DNA from: an uncultured Bacteroidota bacterium
GTDB lineage: Bacteria > Bacteroidota > Bacteroidia > UKL13-3
NCBI GenBank assembly: GCA_903850915.1
Contig: CAINMV010000001.1
Location: 1-64,000, forward strand
DNA: 64,000 bases
Reading direction: 5' to 3'
Below, one piece after another: positions 56,329-64,000 of the stretch (within the stretch, counting starts at the first letter, position 1; each line of letters starts with the position of its first letter). Position numbers and translations under genes: made by a program. The notes below the pieces were generated by a model that was given only the letters and a program-made list of their open reading frames with translations, searched no databases and had not been told where the DNA came from.

Positions 56329-58809
56329 GTGCATCAGCTACAACTCGATAATCAGGAACGCTCCACCTATTTTGTGGATGTGATACTGCCTTTGTATTTG
56401 CCCAAGGCATATACTTATCGGGTGCCGTTTGCCCTGAATAATGCAGTACAAATAGGAAAACGTGTGGTTGTACAGTTTGGTGCTCGTAAAATATATGCCG
56501 CTTTAATTGTAAAAATTCATGAGACACCGCCGGCAGAATACACCGCCAAATACATTCAAGATATTATTGACGAAACGCCTGTAATTAGCGATAAGCAATT
56601 GCTTCATTGGCAATGGATGGAAGAATATTATCTCTGTAACTTGGGAGAGATAATGGATGCGGCGTTGCCAAGTGGTTTAAAATTAGAGAGTGAAACAAAA
56701 ATATACCTAAATCCCGAGGCTAATTATACCTATGGCAACCTCGACGATAGGGAATACCTCATAGTAGAGGCACTAGAAATACATAAAGAAATTACCATCA
56801 GCCAAATTAGTGAGCTCTTAGCTTTAAAAAGTGTAATACAAATTATAAAATCGCTCTATGAAAAAGGGGTGGTTTCCATTCGAGAGCAGCTGAACGAAAC
56901 GTATAAAGTAAAAAAGCAAACGTGTGTCAGGTTCACAGCAAGGTATATTAAAAACGAAGTTGAGCTGCATGAATTGTTTAGTTCGCTTGAGAAAACACCC
57001 AAGCAGCTTGAGGTGGTAATGACTTTTTTATCGGTGTTTCGTGATGTGGAATTTGTGCCTAAAAAAGAACTACTGAAAAGCAGTAAAAGTAGCGATAGCA
57101 CCATAAATACACTCATAAACAAAAAAGTTCTTGAAATTTACGAAATCGAAATCGATCGCATCTCATTTCGTGATGGTGATATCGAAAATATTAACCTAAC
57201 TCCATTGCAAGAGGTCGCTTTTTCTGATATTAAAACGAGTTTTATTGAAAAGGATGTCGTTTTACTTCATGGAGTAACTAGCAGCGGCAAAACACTGGTT
57301 TATTGTAAACTCATCGAGGAGGTTATCGCATCAAGAAAACAGGTGCTTTTTCTTCTTCCAGAAGTAGCACTCACCTCGCAAATTATCGCCCGACTTACAA
57401 AGTTTTTTGGCAATCAGGTTTGTGTATGGCACTATAAATTTAACGACTTTGAGCGTGTGGAAATATGGAACAAAATTAAAAGTCAAAATTTTAAAATTAT
57501 TATTGGAACACGCAGCGCTGTGTTTCTTCCTTTTCAGAATTTGGGCCTAGTGATTATTGATGAAGAGCATGATCAGAGTTACAAGCAAATTGACCCTTCT
57601 CCTCGATATCATGCTCGTGATGCTGCCATTGTATTGGCTAGCTTGTTTCAAGCAAAAACGCTATTAGGTACTGCTACTCCAGCCATTGAAACATATTATA
57701 ATACACATCAGCAGAAATATGGTTTGGTTGAGTTAAAAGAACGATACGCAGGCATGCAAATGCCAGAAATTGTTCTTGCCGATGTTGGACAAAGTTACCG
57801 CGATAAATCGCTTAGCTTCGACTTTACACCATCACTACTCCAGAAGATTAGATCGGCGTTGTTAAAAAAAGAACAAGTAATATTATTCCAAAATCGAAAG
57901 GGCTATGCACCCATTACGGAATGCTCTAATTGTGGTTGGACGCCACATTGCGTTAACTGCGATATCACACTTAATTATTACAAAACACAACATATTTTAA
58001 AATGCCATTATTGTGGTTATAAAGCTAAACCAGCAAACATGTGTGGCGCTTGTGGTGCTGTGCAAATGCGCATGAAAGGCTTTGGCACCGAGAAGATTGA
58101 GGACGATTTGAAAAGTTTATTGCCAGAAGTGAAGGTAGGGCGCTTAGATTATGATACCACGCGAACAAAGGAAGGTCATAGTAAAATAATAAATGAGTTT
58201 AAACAGCATAATATTGATGTGCTCGTTGGAACACAAATGGTGAGCAAAGGACTGGATTTTGAGAATGTCACTACCGTGGGCATTATGGATGCCGATCAAA
58301 TTATTAATATCCCCGACTTTAGGGCGAATGAACGTGCCTTTCAACTCCTTACCCAAGTGGCTGGTCGTGCAGGAAGGATGCATAAAAGAGGGGAGGTAAT
58401 TATTCAAACCCGAAGGCCTAAACTTGATATCTTTAATGTGGTAATCGAAAATAATTATCAATCGTTGTATCTATACGAAATGGTAGAACGACAAAAGTTT
58501 TTATATCCTCCATTTTCAAAACTCATACGTATCACAATAAAACATAAAGAAGAGCATGAATCGAAAAGAGGTGCACAACTGCTGGCGCAAATTTTAAAAG
58601 AAAGACTTGGTGACACTGTGCTTGGTCCTGAAGCTCATTTTGTTCCAAGAATTCAGAATCTTTATATTCAACATATATTATTGAAGATTCCTCACCAAAC
58701 TGTTTCGCTAAAAAGCGCCAAGCAATTTTTAAAGGCTACGATTCACAATTTCAGTATTCAAAAAGAAAATAAAAGCATTCGGATTTATATCGATGTTGAT
58801 GCCTACTAA
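56329..58809 (+). CDS. priA: Primosomal replication helicase PriA
   Basis: An 826-aa protein starting with GTG (MHQLQLDNQERSTYFVDVILPLYL). Order: the 3' DNA-binding domain (about 12-110, FVDVILPLYLPKAYTYRVP), a winged helix, the helicase core with Walker A HGVTSSGKT (about 313-321), DEEH box IIDEEHDQSYKQ (about 405-416), GTATPAIET, the zinc-binding insert (about 526-570: CSNC, CVNC, CHYC, CGAC), and motifs V-VI LVGTQMVSKGLDFENVT and VAGRAGRM. PriA restarts stalled replication forks. It follows nhaD by 37 bases and converges on nuoG with a 12-base gap. Confidence 0.96.
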   Translation: MHQLQLDNQERSTYFVDVILPLYLPKAYTYRVPFALNNAVQIGKRVVVQFGARKIYAALIVKIHETPPAEYTAKYIQDIIDETPVISDKQLLHWQWMEEYYLCNLGEIMDAALPSGLKLESETKIYLNPEANYTYGNLDDREYLIVEALEIHKEITISQISELLALKSVIQIIKSLYEKGVVSIREQLNETYKVKKQTCVRFTARYIKNEVELHELFSSLEKTPKQLEVVMTFLSVFRDVEFVPKKELLKSSKSSDSTINTLINKKVLEIYEIEIDRISFRDGDIENINLTPLQEVAFSDIKTSFIEKDVVLLHGVTSSGKTLVYCKLIEEVIASRKQVLFLLPEVALTSQIIARLTKFFGNQVCVWHYKFNDFERVEIWNKIKSQNFKIIIGTRSAVFLPFQNLGLVIIDEEHDQSYKQIDPSPRYHARDAAIVLASLFQAKTLLGTATPAIETYYNTHQQKYGLVELKERYAGMQMPEIVLADVGQSYRDKSLSFDFTPSLLQKIRSALLKKEQVILFQNRKGYAPITECSNCGWTPHCVNCDITLNYYKTQHILKCHYCGYKAKPANMCGACGAVQMRMKGFGTEKIEDDLKSLLPEVKVGRLDYDTTRTKEGHSKIINEFKQHNIDVLVGTQMVSKGLDFENVTTVGIMDADQIINIPDFRANERAFQLLTQVAGRAGRMHKRGEVIIQTRRPKLDIFNVVIENNYQSLYLYEMVERQKFLYPPFSKLIRITIKHKEEHESKRGAQLLAQILKERLGDTVLGPEAHFVPRIQNLYIQHILLKIPHQTVSLKSAKQFLKATIHNFSIQKENKSIRIYIDVDAY

Positions 58810-58821
58810 ATTCGACTCGTT

Positions 58822-59835
58822 TTAAATGTTATTCGGGTTCAATGCTCCTTCGCCTCGTTGTATCTTTTTACCCTTAAGTTCCTCTGCTTCACCTAACAAC
58901 TGCTGCTTTTCCACTTTTGTATCAAATAGATAATGGTTTTGAGAAATAACGCTTGTACTTGCAATCTTTGAAGGCCCTTCAATAAGCCAATCGTTGGTAT
59001 GTTTATGGTCGAAACGGCAATCATTGCAAATAAATTCTTCAAGTTCTCCATAGGCGTCTTTACGAGCTGTAACACGAAGTATTTCCTCTCCTTGATACCA
59101 TAAGCGCACTTTCCCACTGCATTTGGTGCAGTTACGATGGGCATCAACAGGCTTGGTAAACCAAACACGGCTTTTAAATCGGAATGTTTTGTCGGTAAGA
59201 GCGCCTACTGGGCAAACATCAATGATGTTACCACTGAAGTCGTTATCTATTGCCTGTTGTATGTAAGTTGAAATTTCAGAAACGTCGCCTCGGTTAATAA
59301 CTCCATGCACACGACCATCTGTAATTTGTTCTGCTGTTTTTACGCAACGATAACAAAGAATGCAACGGGTCATGTGTAACTTTATTTTATCGCCGATATC
59401 AATCTTTTCAAAGGTTCGACGCTCAAATTCATAACGTGTTTCGGAGCTTCCATGCTTGTACGACAAATTTTGCAGGTCGCATTCGCCCGCCTGATCGCAA
59501 ACAGGGCAATCTAAGGGATGATTGATTAAGAGCATCTCTACAACACCTGCACGTGCTTCTTGTACTTCAGGAGATGTTTTATTGCGCACTACCATGCCAT
59601 CCATTACGTTGGTTTTGCAACTAGGAACCAATTTGGGCATAGGTCGAGGGTCTTTTTCACTCCCTTGCTCTACTTTTACTAAGCAGGTGCGACAAAAACC
59701 ACCAGTGCCTTTTACTTTACTATGATAGCACATTGCTGGAGGGACAATATCGCCTCCTATCATTCGTGCGGCATTTAAAATACTAGTACCATCAGGTACT
59801 TCAAAGGTGATATCATCGATTGTAATCTTGGCCAT
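58822..59835 (-). CDS. nuoG: NADH-quinone oxidoreductase subunit G (short form), iron-sulfur protein
   Basis: I start at the ATG at 59835 (MAKITIDDITFEVPDGTSILNAARM), giving 337 aa; the ATG at 59862 would lie on top of the -7 box. Clusters visible: 2Fe-2S (CYHSKVKGTGGFCRTC plus a later Cys in VPSCKT), the His-Cys3 4Fe-4S (HPLDCPVCDQAGECDL), a 4Fe-4S (CILCYRC and CPVGAL) and a further Cys set (CTKC, CNDC). The large molybdopterin-like domain of E. coli NuoG (about 900 aa) is absent, as I recall for other Bacteroidota. It should carry electrons from NuoF inside complex I. No other nuo gene is present in the window, which is odd for a complex I subunit. Confidence 0.87.
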   Translation of the reverse strand: MAKITIDDITFEVPDGTSILNAARMIGGDIVPPAMCYHSKVKGTGGFCRTCLVKVEQGSEKDPRPMPKLVPSCKTNVMDGMVVRNKTSPEVQEARAGVVEMLLINHPLDCPVCDQAGECDLQNLSYKHGSSETRYEFERRTFEKIDIGDKIKLHMTRCILCYRCVKTAEQITDGRVHGVINRGDVSEISTYIQQAIDNDFSGNIIDVCPVGALTDKTFRFKSRVWFTKPVDAHRNCTKCSGKVRLWYQGEEILRVTARKDAYGELEEFICNDCRFDHKHTNDWLIEGPSKIASTSVISQNHYLFDTKVEKQQLLGEAEELKGKKIQRGEGALNPNNI

Positions 59836-59859
59836 AGTTGTTGCCTTTGAAAAAGCGGA

Positions 59860-59867
59860 CAAAAGTA
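59860..59867 (-). promoter_or_regulatory. -7 box TACTTTTG of nuoG
   Basis: On the minus strand TACTTTTG lies 25 bases before the ATG at 59835, an exact match to the consensus and identical to the boxes of rnpB and the E1 gene. No clear -33 TTG was found at 19-21 bases. Its position argues against the upstream ATG at 59862. Confidence 0.6.
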
Positions 59868-60070
59868 AGAAATTAATTATGAGATTTAAAGGATGATATT
59901 TGAAAACCGAACACAGAAATTAAACTTAAACTATGATTTTTGTCATTTTTGGAAACCATGGGGCGAAAGTGTCATATCGTAAAAATTGCAATAAGAATTC
60001 AATGTGTCGAATAATCGACCTTCCGAGCATTTGTCATTTGTCCACGCCAACGCTTATCTTCGTGGCTTCT

Positions 60071-63000
60071 ATGAAGTATAACGAACCAAAGCAACTTAAT
60101 ATGCCTGCAATTGAGCAGGAGATTTTAGCGTTCTGGAAAGAGCATCAAATCTTTGATAAAAGTGTCTCTAATAGAGCAGGGGCAAAAGATTTTGTGTTTT
60201 ATGAAGGCCCACCGAGTGCCAACGGACTTCCCGGAATTCATCATGTGATGAGCCGTGCTATAAAAGATATTTTTTGCCGATATAAAACGCTTTCGGGCTA
60301 TCGTGTTGAACGCCGTGCAGGTTGGGATACTCATGGCTTGCCTATTGAATTGGGGGTGGAAAAAGAACTCGGAATTCGTAAGGACGATATTGGAAATGTG
60401 AGTAGTCCGAAGTATATTTCAATTGAAGATTATAACCAGAAGTGTAGGGATGCTGTTATGCGTTATACAGCCGTTTGGAATGATTTAACAGAGAAGATGG
60501 GCTATTGGGTGGATATGTCAAACCCTTACGTTACCTATAAAAATGAATATATCGAAAGTGTTTGGTGGTTGCTTAAGAAAATTTATTCAAAAGGTTTACT
60601 TTATAAAGGTTATACCATTCAGCCGTATTCACCTGCGGCAGGAACAGGGTTGAGTTCTCACGAATTAAATCAACCAGGCACCTACCGCGATTTGAAGGAT
60701 ACTACTGTGGTGGCGCAATTTGAAATTGCTGAAAATAATGTTTTACCAAAATTCAACCATGGCATTCAATATTTCCTAGCATGGACTACCACTCCTTGGA
60801 CTTTACCAAGTAACACAGCTCTGGCTGTAGGTAAAAATATTAATTATGTGCTTGTTCAAACGTTTAATCAATATACTTTTCAGGCTATTGAGGTGATACT
60901 TGCAAAGGATTTGATGGGCAAGCATTTTAATGAAAAAGCAGCCGAACTTTCTATTGATGAGTATAAACCCGGTGATAAACTTATTCCATTTAAGGTCGTT
61001 GCCGAGTTTAAAGGAAGTGAACTAGAAGGTATTCGATATAAGCAATTGATGCCTTATGTTATACCCACAGACGGCGCAGCATTTAATGTTGTTATCGGTG
61101 ATTTTGTTACCACTGAAGATGGCACTGGTATTGTTCATATTGCACCAAGTTTTGGTAGTGATGACTTTCGCGTTGCTAAGCAATTTGGAATTGCAAGTCT
61201 TACCTTAGTAGACAAACGGGGGCGATTTATGCCCGAAGTGACTGATTATGCCAATGAATTTGTTAAGGAACAATATTTAAATGATGAGGAGAAGGCGGTT
61301 GAATTAGAAAAGCAAAAGCTGATTTGGAAAGACACCATCAAGAATTTAGATAAATATTTAAGTGTTGATGAAAGAATTGCTTTGAAGCTTAAAATTGAAA
61401 ATAAAGCCTTTAAAATTGAAAAATATGAGCATAGCTATCCGCATTGTTGGCGAACCGATAAACCAATTTTGTATTATCCACTCGACAGTTGGTTTATAAA
61501 AACAACCGCGGTAAAAGACCGTATGATTGAGCTCAACAAAAGCATTAACTGGAAGCCGGAAAGTACCGGTACAGGAAGGTTTGGCAATTGGTTAGAGAAC
61601 TTACAAGACTGGAATTTATCTCGGTCTCGTTATTGGGGAATTCCACTTCCGGTATGGCGAACAGTGGATGGAAAGGAGGAGAAATGTATTGGTAGTATTG
61701 AAGAGTTAAATCAACAGGTGGCATTGGCAAAATCTTTTGGCATTGAAAATCCAAGCTATGTTCCCGATGCTACACTTGATCTTCATCGTCCGTATATCGA
61801 TAATATTATTTTGGTAAGCGAATCGAGTGGACAACCCATGACACGTGAATTAGATTTAATTGATGTTTGGTTCGATAGTGGCTCCATGCCTTATGCTCAA
61901 AATCATTTTATGGGCGACAATCAACCAAAGGATTTTCCAGCAGATTTTATTGCAGAAGGAGTAGATCAAACTCGAGGATGGTTTTTTACCTTACACGCTA
62001 TTGCTACGTTGGTTTTCGATAGCATAGCCTATAAAAATGTTGTAAGTAATGGATTGGTTTTAGATAAAAACGGACAGAAAATGAGCAAACGCCTCGGCAA
62101 TGCCGCTGATCCATTTGAAACCATTGCAAAATATAGTGCTGATGCGAGCCGCTGGTATATGATAGGTAATGCAGCACCATGGGATAATTTGAAGTTTGAT
62201 ATTGATGGAATAAAAGAGGTTCAGCGCAAATATTTTGGTACTTTATATAATACCTATTCCTTTTTCGCATTGTATGCCAATGTGGATCGTTGGACCGCAG
62301 GCGGTGGCAAAACCATCGCGCATCAAGATTTAGCTGAACTCGACCAATGGATTATTTCTAAATTAAATACACTAATCAAAGAGGTAACGGAATGTTACGA
62401 AACTTACGAACCACACAGAGCAGTGCGCTTGATGGAGACATTCGTGGATCGAAATCTTAGTAATTGGTATGTTCGTTTATCAAGACGTCGCTTTTGGCGA
62501 GGTGAAATTAGTGATGATAAGTTTGGAGCATATCAAACTTTACACCATTGTTTGGCTACATTATCGCAATTGATGAGTCCAGTATCGCCTTTTTTTGCAG
62601 ATTGGCTCTTCCGCAATTTAAAACCAGAAGGCGGATCTGTGCATTTAACCGACTTAATTCAAGTTGAATCATCGAAAATAGATTTAACGTTGGAGCAGCG
62701 CATGGATATGGCTCAAAGTATTTGTAGTATGGTTTTGGGTATTCGTAAAAAAGAGAACATAAAAGTAAGGATTCCACTTCAGAAAATTCAGATTCCGGTA
62801 ATGAATGAAGCTTTTGCTGCCAATGTGAAGGCTGTCGAAGAAATAATAAAATCGGAGGTAAACGTAAAAGAAATAGAGTTAGTTAATGAAGGGGATGTTA
62901 AAATAGTGAAGAATTTAAAGCTCAATTTTAAAACATTAGGTAAAAAGTACGGCAAACACATGAAATCTATTCAGCAGTGGGTTGTCGATCAAGGGGAGGC

Positions 63001-63427
63001 CGTAATTCATGGTTTAGAATCGGAGCACTTATTTAAGTTTGAAATTGATGGTGATGAAGTTATTTTATTGTCTGAAGATGTGGAAATAATACCCATTGAC
63101 ATCCCTGGTTGGAAAGTGGCCAATGAGGGAAGTGTTACCGTGGCATTAGATGTAATTATCACTCCTGAGCTTAAGCAAGAGGGAACTGCCCGCGAAATTG
63201 TGAATCGTATTCAAAACATTCGAAAAGAACAAGATTTTGAGGTTACGGATCGCATTTCTGTGACAATTCAGGATAATGAATACCTAAAAAGTGTTGTAAA
63301 TAAATTTTCTTTGTATATTCGCGCAGAAATTTTAGCTGCCCATATTGGCTTTAGTAATGAGGTTATACAGGGTGAAAGTGTTGAAATAGAGGAAATTACA
63401 ACTAAAATTCAAGTTTCAAAAGCGTAA
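60071..63427 (+). CDS. ileS: Isoleucyl-tRNA synthetase
   Basis: An 1118-aa class I aminoacyl-tRNA synthetase that charges tRNA-Ile and edits Val. I choose the ATG at 60071 (MKYNEPKQLNMPAIEQEILAFW), because the 46 codons between 59933 and it look non-coding. The HIGH-type motif is in the GPPSANGLPGIHHVMSRAIKD segment, the variant typical of the long, eukaryote-like IleS group. WDTHGLPIELGVEKELGI follows, then the editing domain with TTPWTLPSNTALAVG and GTGIVHIAPSFGSDD, the KMSKR loop KNGQKMSKRLGN, and the anticodon-binding and C-terminal domains. This IleS group often shows lower sensitivity to mupirocin in other bacteria, but nothing here tests that. Confidence 0.96.
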   Translation: MKYNEPKQLNMPAIEQEILAFWKEHQIFDKSVSNRAGAKDFVFYEGPPSANGLPGIHHVMSRAIKDIFCRYKTLSGYRVERRAGWDTHGLPIELGVEKELGIRKDDIGNVSSPKYISIEDYNQKCRDAVMRYTAVWNDLTEKMGYWVDMSNPYVTYKNEYIESVWWLLKKIYSKGLLYKGYTIQPYSPAAGTGLSSHELNQPGTYRDLKDTTVVAQFEIAENNVLPKFNHGIQYFLAWTTTPWTLPSNTALAVGKNINYVLVQTFNQYTFQAIEVILAKDLMGKHFNEKAAELSIDEYKPGDKLIPFKVVAEFKGSELEGIRYKQLMPYVIPTDGAAFNVVIGDFVTTEDGTGIVHIAPSFGSDDFRVAKQFGIASLTLVDKRGRFMPEVTDYANEFVKEQYLNDEEKAVELEKQKLIWKDTIKNLDKYLSVDERIALKLKIENKAFKIEKYEHSYPHCWRTDKPILYYPLDSWFIKTTAVKDRMIELNKSINWKPESTGTGRFGNWLENLQDWNLSRSRYWGIPLPVWRTVDGKEEKCIGSIEELNQQVALAKSFGIENPSYVPDATLDLHRPYIDNIILVSESSGQPMTRELDLIDVWFDSGSMPYAQNHFMGDNQPKDFPADFIAEGVDQTRGWFFTLHAIATLVFDSIAYKNVVSNGLVLDKNGQKMSKRLGNAADPFETIAKYSADASRWYMIGNAAPWDNLKFDIDGIKEVQRKYFGTLYNTYSFFALYANVDRWTAGGGKTIAHQDLAELDQWIISKLNTLIKEVTECYETYEPHRAVRLMETFVDRNLSNWYVRLSRRRFWRGEISDDKFGAYQTLHHCLATLSQLMSPVSPFFADWLFRNLKPEGGSVHLTDLIQVESSKIDLTLEQRMDMAQSICSMVLGIRKKENIKVRIPLQKIQIPVMNEAFAANVKAVEEIIKSEVNVKEIELVNEGDVKIVKNLKLNFKTLGKKYGKHMKSIQQWVVDQGEAVIHGLESEHLFKFEIDGDEVILLSEDVEIIPIDIPGWKVANEGSVTVALDVIITPELKQEGTAREIVNRIQNIRKEQDFEVTDRISVTIQDNEYLKSVVNKFSLYIRAEILAAHIGFSNEVIQGESVEIEEITTKIQVSKA

Positions 63428-63444
63428 AAAACAATTTTATTCCT

Positions 63445-64000
63445 ATGGCTAAAAAAGTTACAAAACCAGCAAAACCTGCTAACAAAGTTGTAAAACCGAC
63501 CGTAAAAAAGTCTGCACCGGCTAAAAAAACAGTAAAACCGGTGGCAAAATCCTCTTCTAAACCCGTTTCGAAGCCGGTTGCAAAGTCTGCCCCAAAAAAG
63601 GTCACTAAACTAGCGCCTAAGAAAGCAGTTAAAGTAGCTCCTAAAAAGGCCGCGAAACCAGCTCCTAAAAAAGTGGTAAAAGTTGCACCTAAGAAGGTTA
63701 CGAAACCAGCTCCTAAGAAAGCAATTAAAGTAATACCGAAGAAGGTTGTGAAACCAGCTTCTAAAAAAGTGGTCAAGGTTGCCCCTAAGAAGGTTGCTAA
63801 ACCTCTTGCTAAAAAGGTTGTTAAACCATTAGCGAAACCTATTGCAACAAAAAACATAAAAAATATAAAGCCTTTAGCAAAGAAGGACGTGAAACCTGTG
63901 AGTAAGAAAATTGTAAAAGAAGTCCCTAAAAAAGCAACCAAACTAACACCTAAACCAGTTGCAAAGGCAGAAGTTAAAAAAACTGCATCTAAAATTGTTG
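63445..64000 (+). CDS. Start of a very lysine-rich protein, possibly a DksA/TraR zinc-finger protein with a long basic N-terminus (partial)
   Basis: From the ATG at 63445 the frame stays open for at least 185 codons to the window edge. The product starts MAKKVTKPAKPANKVVKPT and is almost only Lys, Ala, Pro and Val in imperfect KxAPKKVVK units, like histone H1 C-terminal tails. It begins 17 bases after the ileS stop. In many Bacteroidota ileS is followed by a TraR/DksA C4 zinc-finger gene and lspA, and some of those DksA-like proteins, as I recall, carry long AK/PK-rich leaders. That identity is therefore likely but not shown, since the diagnostic zinc-finger would lie outside the window. A histone H1-like DNA-binding protein is the alternative. 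Confidence 0.72.
   Translation, partial: MAKKVTKPAKPANKVVKPTVKKSAPAKKTVKPVAKSSSKPVSKPVAKSAPKKVTKLAPKKAVKVAPKKAAKPAPKKVVKVAPKKVTKPAPKKAIKVIPKKVVKPASKKVVKVAPKKVAKPLAKKVVKPLAKPIATKNIKNIKPLAKKDVKPVSKKIVKEVPKKATKLTPKPVAKAEVKKTASKIV

Noticed and set aside
59933..60070. Upstream extension of ileS by 46 codons
   Set aside because: The extra residues do not resemble IleS N-termini, while MKYNEPKQLN at 60071 fits; the region also holds a small hairpin (60007-60020) and promoter-like sequence.
63402..63941. 179-codon minus-strand ORF at the right end
   Set aside because: It is the antisense of the lysine-rich + strand ORF (poly Phe/Leu/Thr/Gly), starts inside the ileS end, and has no family resemblance.
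1..64000. Search by eye for tRNA genes, transposases, integrases, phage genes, defence systems or CRISPR
   Set aside because: None recognised; intergenic gaps are short and AT-rich and all long ORFs have other identities.

Overview
The window is AT-rich chromosomal DNA from a free-living member of the Bacteroidota, most like the Chitinophagia/Sphingobacteriia side of the phylum. The signs are C-terminal sorting domains of the type IX secretion system (T9SS) of both type A and type B, a gldA-gldF-gldG gliding-motility ABC transporter, DUF4294 and DUF4296 proteins, a fused alpha/beta 2-oxoacid dehydrogenase E1, a short NuoG, an NhaD antiporter, and exact copies of the Bacteroidota -7 promoter box TAnnTTTG in front of several genes. 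No transposon, integrase, phage gene, tRNA or CRISPR array was seen.

Left part (1-31.4 kb): a surface-protein region. It holds a partial beta-propeller T9SS cargo protein, a frameshifted Tat-type glycosylasparaginase coupled to cutC, two neighbouring giant paralogous T9SS cargo proteins (3281 and 3251 aa) made of beta-helices and long PKD/Ig-like arrays, a glycine-rich type B cargo protein, a 1062-aa secreted protein with no visible sorting domain, and a YCF48/BNR-like type A cargo protein. All lie on the + strand, separated by strong hairpin terminators.

Middle part (31.5-48.9 kb): housekeeping genes. These are an OmpA-family lipoprotein, RNase P RNA (rnpB), an NtrC-type regulator, a DUF4296 gene with mutS2, yggS, a CNT nucleoside transporter, a sodium/solute symporter, an lgt-DUF4294 pair followed by ispE, a DegP/HtrA protease, the fused E1 and fructose-1,6-bisphosphatase.

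Right part (48.9-64 kb): a minus-strand cluster (FkbM methyltransferase, THUMP-like methyltransferase, gldA, gldF, gldG), then a J-domain membrane protein, nhaD, priA, a nuoG that stands apart from any other complex I gene, ileS, and the start of a very lysine-rich ORF that leaves the window.

Themes that tie genes together: Lgt and OmpA serve the envelope; GldAFG belongs to the gliding/T9SS world that would export the giant cargo proteins; the glycosylasparaginase/CutC pair looks like glycoprotein-glycan catabolism. The least explained elements are a 3 x 21-bp CGAATTC repeat found twice in intergenic DNA 18.6 kb apart, and the modular evolution of the two giant proteins. I did not find a clear-cut new multi-gene system.
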